Positions 6,813 to 15,834 of a DNA stretch of 64,000 nucleotides are shown piece by piece. The first letter of the stretch is position 1, and each line of letters opens with the position of its first letter. Location of the stretch: NCBI RefSeq assembly GCF_010731535.1, contig NZ_AP022581.1, positions 4,473,952 through 4,537,951 of the forward strand, written 5' to 3'. The translations under genes were made by a program, and so were the position numbers. The notes under the pieces were generated by a model that was not told where the DNA came from, did no database searches, and saw only the letters and a program-made list of their open reading frames with translations. The DNA comes from Mycobacterium lacus (GTDB lineage: Bacteria > Actinomycetota > Actinomycetes > Mycobacteriales > Mycobacteriaceae).

Positions 6813-8249
6813 CTAGAAATTCAGCCCGGAGAACATGACCCGGCCGGGGTCGTACTTCTGCCGCACGGCGCTCAGCCGGGACAGGTTCGGGCCAAAGTAG
6901 CGTGAAGCCGGCTGGTTTGCCTCGAGGTAGTTCACATAGCCGCCGACCGAATTCGGTTGCACCGCTTGGTGTGCGGTGCCGAGCCAGCTGGTCGCTGCCG
7001 ACGGGGAACCGGATGTTTCGACGTACCACTGCACCAGGGCGGACTGCCGACGCCACGGAAAGGCGGTGGCCCCCGCTGCCACATCGGCAAGGGCGCCGTC
7101 GAGGGCGTGCATGATTGCCAACATGCGGCCCGCGCCACGAGGAAAAGCGTCGACCGCCGAGGCGATCCCCTGAGCGACGGCGCCGTTGACGGTGGGAAAG
7201 ACATCGGATCCGCCGACATATCCGAGCGGTGACGGGTTGAGGTTGTTGACGGCCAGATACCGCACCAGGTCCAGATAATTGAAGGTGTGATTCTCCGTGC
7301 CGATCGGTTGCATTCCGACGGCCGAAATGATGGCGCTCGCAACGTTGTTGCCCGATCCGACCGGGCAGGTCGCCATGATGCGACAATGCGTACCCATTGC
7401 GTCGACGGTGGCGTCCGCCAGTGCCCAGCTGCTTCGGTCGGCGCCGCGCAGCCAGTTCTGCCAACCCAGGAGGACCGGCGCGAACGACTGCGGCGGGAAG
7501 TTGAGGTTCACGACGTCGGTGTCTTTGGTGGCGAACGTGGCGAAGGTCAGCGAGGTTGTCACCCCGAAGTTGCCGCCACCGCCGCCGCGCAGCGCCCAGA
7601 GCAATTCGGGGTGGCTGGTGGCGGACGCGGTGACCGCCTCGCCGCTGGGCAGCACCACCGAGGCCGACGTCAGCGCGTCAGAGAGCAGGCCCGCGTGCCG
7701 GGAATTGGCACCCAGCCCGCCGCCCAGGGCGTGTCCCGCGGCACCGACCGTCGGGCAGGTACCCGTCGGGATACCACGGCCGGCCCCGGCTAGCGCCTCG
7801 TGGATCGCGTACAAACTGGTCGCGGGCGTGACGGTGACCTGCCCGGTGGCGGCGTCGTAGTCGATTTCCCCGGGCAGCTGACGCAGGTCGAGCACCATGG
7901 CGCCGTTCGCCGTGGACGCGCCCACGTAGGAGTGCCCGCCACCGCGCGCAGCGACCTTGAGGTTGTGGGCGGCGGCGAATGCCATCGCCTTCTGCACATC
8001 CGCCTGCGATGTCGGGGTGACGATCACCGCCGGCGTCAAGTCGTTGTAGTTGGTGTTGAAAACTTGCTTGGCCGTGGCGAATTGGGGGTCGTCGGGCCGC
8101 AACACCCGCCCCCCGACGGCGGCGGAAAGAGCGTCGAAGCCGGCGGCATTCGGATCGGCGGTGGCCCGGACCGAACCAAACACCACGCCAGCGGCCAACG
8201 CTCCGGCGGCACCGCGCAGAAACGTCTGGCGTGAGATCTCACGCGCCAA
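6813..8249 (-). CDS. Tat-exported FAD-linked oxidase with BBE domain (Rv0063-like)
   Basis: The 478-residue protein begins with a twin-arginine-like signal (SRQTFLRGAAGALAAG) ending near ATADPN. It continues with a PCMH-type FAD-binding domain. The His in AARGGGHSYVG and the Cys in IPTGTCPTVGAAGHALGGG are the two residues that covalently hold FAD in bicovalent berberine-bridge-like oxidases. The C-terminal BBE motif (YVNYLEANQPASRYFG) completes the fold. It likely oxidises a carbohydrate or alcohol outside the cytoplasmic membrane. It resembles Rv0063, near dnaB in M. tuberculosis. The start is TTG 8249, chosen because it places the Tat motif at the N-terminus. Confidence 0.88.
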   Translation of the reverse strand: MAREISRQTFLRGAAGALAAGVVFGSVRATADPNAAGFDALSAAVGGRVLRPDDPQFATAKQVFNTNYNDLTPAVIVTPTSQADVQKAMAFAAAHNLKVAARGGGHSYVGASTANGAMVLDLRQLPGEIDYDAATGQVTVTPATSLYAIHEALAGAGRGIPTGTCPTVGAAGHALGGGLGANSRHAGLLSDALTSASVVLPSGEAVTASATSHPELLWALRGGGGGNFGVTTSLTFATFATKDTDVVNLNFPPQSFAPVLLGWQNWLRGADRSSWALADATVDAMGTHCRIMATCPVGSGNNVASAIISAVGMQPIGTENHTFNYLDLVRYLAVNNLNPSPLGYVGGSDVFPTVNGAVAQGIASAVDAFPRGAGRMLAIMHALDGALADVAAGATAFPWRRQSALVQWYVETSGSPSAATSWLGTAHQAVQPNSVGGYVNYLEANQPASRYFGPNLSRLSAVRQKYDPGRVMFSGLNF

Positions 8250-8369
8250 CGCCGGGCTCCCGCGATTGCGTCACGCCCCGCATTGTCGCTGACGCGACCG
8301 CCACTGCCGTGTTGGCGCGTTGTGTGAGGGCCGAAACGTGCCCGAACCTTTACCCAATCTGCTTTCGGG

Positions 8370-8885
8370 CTAGATCAGTCTGGGCGTCAAGCGGTCGGCG
8401 GCGCGTAACACAAAGGCGACAGGTCGGGCGAAGGCTGCAACAAGCGCGCCCGGCAGGTGGCCGCGCCGTCTCGCCGCAACTCGCGGCGGCAGCGCCGCGA
8501 ACAGTGTCGCGAGCCCGGCGAGCGGGCGGACGAATACCGTGAAGTCAGCGATTTGCCCTTGCGCGTTGAAGCGCACCAGATTCATGGCTTCAAGTTCCAC
8601 CCCGCGGACGCGGGCACGAAACGTGAACGCGCGCGCATCACCGAGCGCGAGCGGTTCGGTGGTGCGGATGTCCTCCAGAACGGCGAAGACGTCGCGGTAC
8701 AGTGCGGCGACCTCCTCCCTTCCCTCGAACCGCAGTAGCTCGGTGATCGGCGAGTGAAAGACGACGTCGGGGGCCAAGAGCTCGGCCATCGCGTCGGCAT
8801 CGCCGCGTTCCCCGGCGGCGCGCACGGCGGTGATCGCCGTTGAGATCGGCGACGTGGAAGTGGCCGGGGGACCGGAGCCGCTCAT
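8370..8885 (-). CDS. SnoaL/NTF2-like protein
   Basis: This 171-residue protein shows the NTF2-like cone fold in its first 120 residues (AELLAPDVVFHSPITELLRF, REEVAALYRDVFAVLEDI), as in SnoaL-like cyclases, isomerases and small-ligand carriers. The C-terminal about 45 residues are basic and hydrophobic. ATG 8885 is preceded by GAGAGGAG. It is the third gene of an HxlR-led operon and lies 18 bases after the gene upstream. No catalytic assignment is possible. Confidence 0.75.
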   Translation of the reverse strand: MSGSGPPATSTSPISTAITAVRAAGERGDADAMAELLAPDVVFHSPITELLRFEGREEVAALYRDVFAVLEDIRTTEPLALGDARAFTFRARVRGVELEAMNLVRFNAQGQIADFTVFVRPLAGLATLFAALPPRVAARRRGHLPGALVAAFARPVAFVLRAADRLTPRLI

Positions 8886-8902
8886 TGCTACTCCTCTCTC
8901 GT

Positions 8903-9649
8903 TCAGCCTGCGCTCGATCGGGTCTCGATCTCGATGTGGTCGATGTCGAGCGCGACGAGGATCGGATACGGAAGGGATCGCCCGCCGGGTCCTCGGGGGC
9001 GCACCCGTCGGCGCGTGGGAAAGACGAGTCCGGAGAAGTCTCGGTGGTTGCCACAGTAGTGGGCGGCACGCGCCCAACGGCCGATGGGCTCGGCAACGTA
9101 GTCGTGTCGACGGATGAGCCCGGCAGCGTCCACGTAGAACGTCTGTCGTCGGGAGTGGGTGTGGATATCCGGTGCGAAGCCGACCTCGAGACGTCGCCAC
9201 CGCTCACCTGCCTCCCGCCAGGGATCGCCTTCGGTGACCGTCACTCCCTCGCGCGTCAGAAGCATGGGCAGCGAGAGGTAGTTCCACCAGGCGTATCCGG
9301 CGAAGTACGCGGCATCGAGGGCGTCCCAGTGCAGGTTGCGACGGAGCCCGCTGAGGCCCCTGAAGGCGGCGCGGGCGTTGCGCCGGGCGCTGATCAGTTC
9401 ACCATCGCGGGTTTCGATCCGCGTGTCGCCTCGATCGAACACCGCTTGCTGGTCCTGGTGCGGGAAGCCGTAAAAGACGGTGTACTGTTCTGCCAGCGCA
9501 ACCCGCACACTCACGGTGGCCATCCGGTTTCCCGGCAAGCGCGAGCGCAAAAGGCCGCCGAAGCTGCCGTGCGCGGTCAGCGCGGTCACGGCCCGCCACC
9601 GGTCCAGGCCGCCATGGGCGGCGAGGACCTCGCCGAGCAGCCCGCTCAT
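8903..9649 (-). CDS. conserved hypothetical protein of HxlR operon
   Basis: This 248-residue protein has no signal peptide or membrane helix. It is rich in beta-forming segments and aromatic residues (TVFYGFPHQDQQAVFDRGDT, FAGYAWWNYLSLPMLL, FYVDAAGLIRRHDYVAEP), reminiscent of the antiparallel lipid-carrier folds seen in LolA-like proteins; that resemblance is impressionistic. ATG 9649 overlaps the HxlR stop (ATGA), so it is translationally coupled to the regulator. Function unknown. Confidence 0.7.
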   Translation of the reverse strand: MSGLLGEVLAAHGGLDRWRAVTALTAHGSFGGLLRSRLPGNRMATVSVRVALAEQYTVFYGFPHQDQQAVFDRGDTRIETRDGELISARRNARAAFRGLSGLRRNLHWDALDAAYFAGYAWWNYLSLPMLLTREGVTVTEGDPWREAGERWRRLEVGFAPDIHTHSRRQTFYVDAAGLIRRHDYVAEPIGRWARAAHYCGNHRDFSGLVFPTRRRVRPRGPGGRSLPYPILVALDIDHIEIETRSSAG

Positions 9650-10281
9650 GGCTGTGCCCCGCCCAGCACCATGGTGAGGACGCGCGGGTCGCCGTGGACG
9701 GTTGCTCGGGAAAGTGCTTGGTCGACGGTGATGACACCGGCCGCGAGTCCGAGGACCTCCTCTGGCTCTGCTATCAGGACCGTGTCGGGATGCCGGTCGG
9801 GTTGGACGGTCACGTGCGGGCCGTCCGGGCCGATCCGAAGGGCCATGTGTATACCGCCGACCTCGATGCCAAACTCGGCAGGAGGGTCGGCCGTCCGTCC
9901 GCGGAGCAGCGCCGGGAGCGCGACGGCCAACCAGCGGGGCCGCAGCGCGTCGCCGCCTCGGCCACTTTCCATCAGCGGCGCGGACCAGCGAATCAGGCTC
10001 TCGATCGGTTCCCGCAGTTCAGCGCCCCACGGGGTGAGCGCATACGCGATGGCGTTGCCCTCCTTGGCCAGCCGCCGCTCGATCACGCCGGCGGTCTCGA
10101 GGCCGCGGAGGCGGTCAGCGAGCAGGTTGGTGGCCACGCCGGGGAGCCCGTCGAGCAACTCGCGAAAGCGGGTCGGTCCCATGAGCAGCTCGCGGACGAT
10201 CAGCAGGTTCCAGCGGTCACCCACCACATCGAGCGCCCGGGCGAGACCACAGTACTGGGAGTAGCTTCTGCCCATTGTCAC
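9646..10281 (-). CDS. HxlR-family winged-helix regulator
   Basis: Residues 1 to 100 are an HxlR DNA-binding domain: CGLARALDVVGDRWNLLIVR, then GPTRFRELLDGLPGVATNLL, ADRLRGLETAGVIERR. The C-terminal half (about 110 residues) is an SCP2-like module, as in some actinobacterial HxlR proteins. Start may be GTG 10281 or ATG 10275. It heads a three-gene operon with the 248-residue and SnoaL-like proteins. Overlapping TTGA/TCAA dyads lie immediately upstream, so autoregulation is likely. Confidence 0.87.
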   Translation of the reverse strand: MTMGRSYSQYCGLARALDVVGDRWNLLIVRELLMGPTRFRELLDGLPGVATNLLADRLRGLETAGVIERRLAKEGNAIAYALTPWGAELREPIESLIRWSAPLMESGRGGDALRPRWLAVALPALLRGRTADPPAEFGIEVGGIHMALRIGPDGPHVTVQPDRHPDTVLIAEPEEVLGLAAGVITVDQALSRATVHGDPRVLTMVLGGAQP

Positions 10282-10304
10282 TTGAGAATATCAAGCGTGC
10301 TTGA
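10281..10304. promoter_or_regulatory. overlapping dyads upstream of HxlR gene
   Basis: TCAAGC-GT-GCTTGA (10291 to 10304) is a perfect inverted repeat with a 2-base spacer. CTTGA-GAATA-TCAAG (10281 to 10295) is a second dyad sharing the middle half-site. They abut the HxlR start codon and would block transcription or initiation if occupied. Confidence 0.5.
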
Positions 10305-10335
10305 CGATGCCTAGTGCACGGGAAGCCGTTGAACG

Positions 10336-10610
10336 TCACCGCTTCTCGCTCGCGAGGAGGCGGGCGTCGTCGATGGGCTCGGTCCATCGGGCTTGGTCGC
10401 GGCCGTCGAAGCGCGCCCACGCCGACTCCGGCCCATCGACGAGCACGTCGCCGCTGGCGCGACCGTCGTCCCAGCTGACTTCGCCTGCGGCCCAACGGTC
10501 GAGAAAGGCCGACGTGGTACGCGCGTGAACAGGCGCAGAACCCGGGCCCCGAAACACCGGCGAAGCCGACCTGCGGCACCGCACCGGCCAGTGTTGCCGT
10601 TTCGCCGGTC
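10336..10610 (-). pseudogene. frameshifted 3' fragment of an unidentified gene
   Basis: One minus frame reads PQVGFAGVSGPGF and, about 30 bases later, another reads TTSAFLDRWAAGEVSWDDGR on to a stop at 10336. The two pieces look like one protein interrupted by a frameshift near 10520. I do not recognise the family. No start codon context is convincing, and nothing else is seen between 10282 and 10731 apart from this fragment and the dyads. Confidence 0.35.
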
Positions 10611-10731
10611 GCGTCTGCGGAATACATCACCGGGCGACACGAATTATGCTGTTTTACAATGTATTTCGGATCACACGCACAGAGTTATCCGCCGTTTGGC
10701 TATTGGTGTGTGGGCCGGCTCGAAGGAGGCT

Positions 10732-12031
10732 TCAGCCGGCGATCGGGCGGTGAACATCAAACAGGGCCAGGTCCGCCGCTGCGCGCCCGGCAGTCCAGCC
10801 CGCCGCGTTTGACACCGATACCCGCCGGTGCACCATGCCCGGGAACAGTCGTTTCGTGAACTCATCGACCGCCCGGTTGCGGGCCGCAAGCACTGGGAGT
10901 AGTCGACTGTCTTCGACCTGGGCTGTGACCGTGGCGGTGGTTGTGTCGAGGCGCTCGCCAATTCGGCTGGCGTAAGCGATGAGGAAAGACTGGCGAAACG
11001 ATCTCGTGCGGGTGTTGCCACCTCCACCGATCTGGCGGCCCGCCGCCAACATCGCCCGATTGGCTTGCACTAGCAGCGATGTGGTGAGCAGTTCGACGAG
11101 TTTGAGATCGGTTTCGGATCCGACAACGGTGACAAACCCCAGATTCTCCGTCCACACCGCGCGACAACGGTTAGCGGTGGCCACGGCTTGCACTAGCACC
11201 GCCTTGGGGCCCGCGTACGGGCTATCGATCCATAGCCGCCGCGCGGCAGCCACCGGTGCCCGCCCAAGTTCGTGGTCGGCCACGGCCTGGTGCAGCGAGT
11301 ACCTACTCATCAGCTCCTGCGCCTTGGCGGAAAGCGCTTCGGCCTCTTCGGGAAACTCGGTGGCCTCGGCTTTGGCCAGCAGCGCGCGCACCCTGCCCAG
11401 GGCCTTCTGGTCGACCTCGCCTGCCTCGGAGTGGGTATGCCGGCACGCGCCCGGCAGAGGCAGCAGTGGTTCGAGGGCGGGAAGCGCCCCGAGTAACGCC
11501 AGCACCTTTAGCACAACGGTCAGCCCGGCGCGACGGCCCACGCCGCTCGCAACGGCGCAGTGCCTAAGCAGCGGCGCCATTGGGTCGGGGCCGATCACGG
11601 CTGAGATGGCCGCGAGGTCGGCGCGCCATCGCGGGTGCAGTGTCGCAACCGGGTACCGCGTGGACTCGAGAACGACCGCGGCCGCGAGGCATTCGACTGC
11701 CAACGGTGCGAGCTTGCGGCGGGCGAGCTCATGAAGATCGGACGGCAGCCAGCCCGCCTCCCACGCCGCCCGGACTGCGCCACCCATAGCCGGTGTCGGC
11801 CGCCAGATCAAGGTCTTGCGCCGAAGTAGGGAACTCGTCGAGAAGGTCGGCGGCGTGCCGTTCGGCGTCGTGCTCGGGGCACATGGCGGCACTGCACAAG
11901 GCGAAGACGAGGAGTTGCAGCGGGATCGAACCGTCGTGCGGCGTATCAAACCCGAAGCGCGCTCGGTTGTTGGCCCCGCCGCGGCGCATCTTCTGCTTGG
12001 TGGCTCGCTTCTGGCGGTTGCGTCGGCTCAT
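10732..12031 (-). pseudogene. DUF2786-domain protein, one frameshift
   Basis: The N-terminal frame from ATG 12031 reads MSRRNRQKRATKQKMRRGG and on to SAQDLDLAADT. The protein then continues in another frame from about 11793 (AMGGAVRAAWEAGWLPSDLH) to the stop at 10732. The central part has the DUF2786 signature (VRALLAKAEATEFPEEAEAL, SAKAQELMSRYSLHQA). Joined, it would be about 430 residues. The role of DUF2786 is unknown. A single-base indel or a sequencing error explains it equally well, since both halves look otherwise conserved. Confidence 0.65.
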
Positions 12032-12140
12032 GCCCGCAATACTGGCGAGAGGGTCCGACATTTCGGGTTAGGCGCGCCTGGACGCGGTGAACTAGCCTGT
12101 GTTCGGCGCTCGGCGGGTGTCCCCACCTGCGGTTCGGTTG

Positions 12141-12563
12141 TCAGTCCAGGAACCGGTACTCCACGTCGAGTGAGCGGTACGTGCGCTCAGCCCTACGGTC
12201 CCGGGTGAGCAGGGCGCGGTGATTCGTGACGGCGGCCTGACCAACGAGGGCGTCGTATATCGATCCCCCGACGATGTCGAGTCGTGCAAGTCGCTCGCGA
12301 AGGCGGCGCGTCCCGGTGGCGCCAAGCCAACAGTCTTCCGGAAACGCCGCGGCCAGTACCGACACCGCTTGGCCAGCACTTAGGCGCAGGGGCAACGGCA
12401 GCCGAGTCAGCACTGAATATGTCTCGAACATGGCATGGCCCGCGAGCGCAGGACGCAACTCGACCAGGGCTCGGCGACAGACCGGATGCGCTTCGTGGGT
12501 CGGATCGAGAGCGGCGACGGCAACGCTGGTGTCGCACGCCCACAGGTCACCGTTGGATGTCAT
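12141..12563 (-). CDS. VapC-type PIN-domain toxin
   Basis: This 140-residue PIN protein shows the acidic residues of the RNase active site: the first Asp in WACDTSVAVAAL, a Glu in HAMFETYSVLTRLP, and the later Asp positions in GGSIYDALVG and LLTRDRRAERTY. ATG 12563 overlaps the end of the antitoxin gene by 17 bases, and the upstream in-frame ATG would lie even further inside it. It appears intact. Confidence 0.85.
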   Translation of the reverse strand: MTSNGDLWACDTSVAVAALDPTHEAHPVCRRALVELRPALAGHAMFETYSVLTRLPLPLRLSAGQAVSVLAAAFPEDCWLGATGTRRLRERLARLDIVGGSIYDALVGQAAVTNHRALLTRDRRAERTYRSLDVEYRFLD

Positions 12564-12792
12564 CGCGCAGTCGGCGAATGTCGTCATCGGTCAGCACGGC
12601 GCCTTCGACGTTGCCGAGTATCGGTAGCCCGTCACTGGTATCGATCGAGCGTTGGTGCCGACGGACGGGCTCAATCCGGAGACCGGACCCGTCCGGAATG
12701 AGTTCGAGCTCTGTGTCCGGTGTAATTCCCAGCGCAACACGCAGGGCTTTCGGGATCACCATCCGCCCCACTCGGTCCACTGTCACATACAT
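12547..12792 (-). CDS. AbrB/SpoVT-type VapB antitoxin
   Basis: This 81-residue protein starts MYVTVDRVGRMVIPKALRVA, the swapped-hairpin AbrB DNA-binding domain, followed by LGITPDTELELIPDGSGLRI. The acidic tail (AVLTDDDIRRLRDDIQR) binds the toxin. ATG 12792 follows a TATATT at 12797 to 12802, close enough that the transcript may be leaderless or nearly so. Confidence 0.85.
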   Translation of the reverse strand: MYVTVDRVGRMVIPKALRVALGITPDTELELIPDGSGLRIEPVRRHQRSIDTSDGLPILGNVEGAVLTDDDIRRLRDDIQR

Positions 12793-12841
12793 GGCATGAA
12801 TATACCACCAGATTGGGACCACCGAACCAACTAATTGGTAA

Positions 12842-12861
12842 GATGGCAACGTACTGCCATC
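12842..12861. promoter_or_regulatory. inverted repeat upstream of vapBC
   Basis: Arms GATGGCA and TGCCATC are separated by 6 bases and flanked by two copies of AATTGGT (12833 and 12863). The repeat sits about 50 bases upstream of the antitoxin ATG, at or beyond the expected -35 region. It is a candidate VapBC operator. Confidence 0.4.
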
Positions 12862-12994
12862 CAATTGGTCGATCCTGTTTGACCGGCGGGTTCGTTGGTT
12901 GTCTCACGGAACGCCATTTGGCTTGGTCGGCGTCGCTGGCGGGCCACTTTCACGCGAGGGCGAAGTCGAGATTCGTCGGTCTATTTGGACGGAG

Positions 12995-13000
12995 ACCGAC
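12995..13000. repeat. target-site duplication ACCGAC, left copy (outer IS)
   Basis: ACCGAC immediately precedes the TGTCG terminus of the outer IS21-type element and recurs directly after its right terminus at 18303 to 18308. A 6-bp duplication fits IS21-family transposition. Confidence 0.85.
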
Positions 13001-13079
13001 TGTCGGCTGCCAGGTGAATGGGACCACTTCTGAGCTGGTTTTGCCATGAGCATGGGACCACCTGTTTGCCATTGATGGG

Positions 13080-13085
13080 ACCACC
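13080..13085. repeat. target-site duplication ACCACC, left copy (nested IS)
   Basis: ACCACC directly precedes TGTCAGCGG, the left end of the nested element, and is repeated at 15749 to 15754 after its right end. Confidence 0.85.
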
Positions 13086-13251
13086 TGTCAGCGGTCACGC
13101 AATTCCCCAGGTTTGAGGGGTTGTCCGTCACGGAATTCCCCACCCTGGCTGTCAGGTAATTCCCCACCCTGGGCGGTGTGTCTGCCGGGTGTGGGCCTCG
13201 CACACATGTTCGCTCTTGATCCGTCGGAGTACGGCGGACGAAGGGGCACTG

Positions 13252-14826
13252 ATGGCGAGGAGAGATATCGAGATGTTCGATCTGATCGAGTTGTACACGC
13301 ATTGGCAGGCTGGTCGCTCACAGGTGCAGTTGTGGCAGTCGCTGGGGATGGATCGTAAGACGATCCGCAAGTATCTGGCCCCGGCGGTCGCCGAGGGCAT
13401 TGGCCCAGGCGGAGAACCGCTGAGCGCCGAGCAGTGGGCGGCGCGGATCGCGCAGTGGTTTCCCGGACTGGATGATCGCGGCGCGCGGGCATCGACGTGG
13501 CCGTTGATCGACCGGCATAGCGACCGGATCAGGACTGGCTGCACGCCGATGTTACGGTCGCCACGATCGCGCAGCGGCTACGTGACGACCATCAGGTCGA
13601 CGTGTCGGAGTCCTCTGTGCGGCGTTGGGTGGCAATGAATTTCGCCGATGAGGTGGCTCGTGCTCGGGTGAGCGTGCCGCGCGGCGAAGTGCCGCCGGGC
13701 AGCGAAGCGCAGATCGACTACGGCCGGTTAGGAATGTGGCTGAACCCGGCCACAGCCAAGCGAGTCGCAGTGTGGGCGTTTGTCATGGTGCTGTCGTGCT
13801 CGCGGCACCTGTTCGTTCGCCCTGTGGTCAGGATGGACCAAACCACCTGGTGCACTTGCCATGTCGAGGCATTCGAATTCTTCAATGGTATTCCGGCCCG
13901 GCTGGTGTGCGACAACCTCAAGACCGGGGTGGACAAGCCCGACCTATATGACCCGAAGATCAACCGCACCTACGCCGAGCTGGCCGCCCACTACGACTGC
14001 TTGATCGACCCGGCCCGGGCGTTCAAGCCCAAGGACAAACCTCGTGTCGAGCGGCCGATGCCGTATGTGCGGGATTCGTTCTGGCGGGGCCGCGAGTTCA
14101 CCTCGCTGGCTCAGATGCAGGGCGAGGCGGCCCGGTGGAGCCGGGAGGTGGCCGGGCTACGACATTCACGGGCCCTCGACGGCGGCCAGCCGCTGCGGGT
14201 GTTCGAAGCGATCGAGGCCGATACGTTGAAACCGTTGCCGCGCCACGCGTTCGAACTCACCACCTGGTCTATCGGCACCGTGGGGGTCGATACGCACCTC
14301 AAGGTCGGCAAGGCCCTCTACAGCGTGCCATGGCGGCTGATCGGGCGGCGCCTGCACGCCCGCACCGCCGGTGACATCGTGCAGATCTTTGCCCACAACG
14401 AGGTCGTCGCCACCCATGTGCGGCGGGCCTCGGGCGCTCCACCGACTTCTCCCACTACCCGCCGGAGAAGGTCGCCTTCGCGATGAAAACCCCACCTGGT
14501 GTCGGCACACCGCCGCCCAGGTCGGCCCCGCCTGCGAAGCGGTGATCGCCGAATTCATGCGCGACAACGCGATCCACCACCTGCGCTCGGCGCAAGGAGT
14601 GCTCGGGCTGCGCGACAAGCACGGCTGTGATCGGCTCGAAGCCGCCTGCGCCTGCGCGATCGCCGTCGGCGACCCGGCGTATCGGACCATCAAGGGCATC
14701 CTGGCCGCCGGCACCGAACACGACGCCACCACCGCCGAACCGGCCACCGGCGCCGCCGCCACTACCGCGGCGTTCCTGCGTGGCCCCGACCAGTTCGCCA
14801 CCGGCGACACCGGCGGAGTCGGCTGA
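13252..14826 (+). pseudogene. istA transposase of nested IS, two frameshifts
   Basis: The three pieces are 13252 to about 13530 (helix-turn-helix region, LGMDRKTIRKYL), about 13530 to about 14430 (catalytic core), and about 14430 to 14826 (C-terminus). The core has the DDE residues in SEAQIDYGRLG, LVCDNLKTGVD and KPKDKPRVERPM. Frame changes are seen at about 13530 (where DQDWLHADVTVATIAQRLRD resumes in a new frame) and about 14435 (where RSTDFSHYPPEKVAF resumes). IS21 IstA is normally one about 500-residue protein. Confidence 0.85.
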
Positions 14827-14898
14827 AAGTCACCCGGGTCCCGGAATCTGACCGAATCACAACCCACATAAGCTATTTCACAAGGAGAACACGACTTC

Positions 14899-15654
14899 AT
14901 GGGTATTTGTGACCCCGCGCTGCGCAACGCGCTGCGCACTCTGAAACTGTCGGGCATGCTTGACACCCTCGACGCCCGGCTAGCCCAGACCCGCAACGGC
15001 GACTTCGGGCACCTCGAATTCCTGCAAGCACTGTGCGAGGACGAGATCGCCCGCCGCGAATCGGCCGCCCTGACACGGCGCATCCGCCGCGCGAAGTTCG
15101 AAGAACAAGCCACCTTCGAATCCTTCGACTTCTCCGCCAACCCGAAACTGCCCGCCGCCATACTGCGCGACCTGGCCGCGCTGCGCTGGCTCGACGCCGG
15201 CGAGTCGGTCATCCTCTACGGACCCGTTGGGGTAGGCAAAACCCATGTGGCACAAGCACTCGGGCATGCTGTAGCCCGACGCGGCGGCGACGTCCGTTTC
15301 GCCAAAACCTCTCGGATGCTCGCCGACCTCGCCGGCGGGCACGCCGACCGCAGTTAGGGCCAACGCATCCGCGAATACACCAAACCGCTCGTGTTGATTC
15401 TTGATGATTTTGCGATGCGCGAGCACACGACCATGCACGCCGACGACCTCTACGAGCTAATCAACGAACGCGCGGTCAGCGGCAAGCCGCTGATCTTGAC
15501 CTCCAACCGCGCCCCCAACGACTGGTACGGCCTATTCCCGAACCCGGTCGTCGCCGAATCGCTACTCGACAGGATCATCAACAGCAGCTACCAGATCCTC
15601 ATGGACGGACCCAGCTACCGGCCCCGCAAACGGCCCGGACGCAGCGTCAGCTAG
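14899..15654 (+). pseudogene. istB helper ATPase of nested IS, internal stop
   Basis: The frame runs from ATG 14899 through Walker A (YGPVGVGKTHVAQALGHAVA) to an in-frame TAG at 15355, then continues in the same frame through Walker B (VLILDDFAM) to 15654. The codon in place of the stop is probably a former TGG. The truncated product would keep Walker A but lose Walker B and the sensor regions, so it should be inactive. Confidence 0.85.
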
Positions 15655-15748
15655 ACAACGCCACCGCGGGCACGGTACACATACCATCGAGGCCCGCACC
15701 TGGGGAATTCCGTGACGGCAGCCCTGGGGAATTACGTGACGGTCGACA

Positions 15749-15754
15749 ACCACC
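15749..15754. repeat. target-site duplication ACCACC, right copy (nested IS)
   Basis: It lies directly after the ...GTCGACA terminus of the nested IS and matches 13080 to 13085. The outer IS sequence resumes immediately after it. Confidence 0.85.
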
Positions 15755-15834
15755 TGGCTGGCGGGTTTGCCAGTTATGGGACCACCCCGGCGTGGCGTGG
15801 GTTCTTCCGGTTGTTGGGCCGCTGTATTGGCCCA

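Larger units (their letters stand above)
13086..15748 (+). mobile_element. nested IS21-family element, 2.66 kb, decayed
   Basis: The left end TGTCAGCGGTCACGCAATTC pairs with the reverse complement of the right end (TGTCGACCGTCACGTAATTC). Additional internal GTCACGG-AATTCCCC and TCAGGTAATTCCCC repeats lie at the left and a second copy lies at the right. ACCACC duplications prove insertion within the left-end repeat array of the outer IS. Its istA has two frameshifts and its istB a stop codon, so it should not transpose on its own. Confidence 0.88.

Noticed and set aside
8840..10264. Plus-strand 474-codon frame over the HxlR operon
   Set aside because: It is antisense to three coupled genes with clear motifs, and its composition is biased (Arg, Ser, Gly, Pro).
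13086..13160. CRISPR-like short repeats with AATTCCCCA
   Set aside because: These are IS21 terminal transposase-binding repeats. Spacing is irregular and no cas genes are present.
12904..13302. Minus-strand frame across the left IS boundary, ending SGPPATPTKPNGVP
   Set aside because: It spans the target duplication and IS terminal repeats. I looked for the missing ParE here and saw no similarity.
14166..15212. Minus-strand 348-codon frame across the nested IS
   Set aside because: Shadow of istA/istB with no protein-like features.
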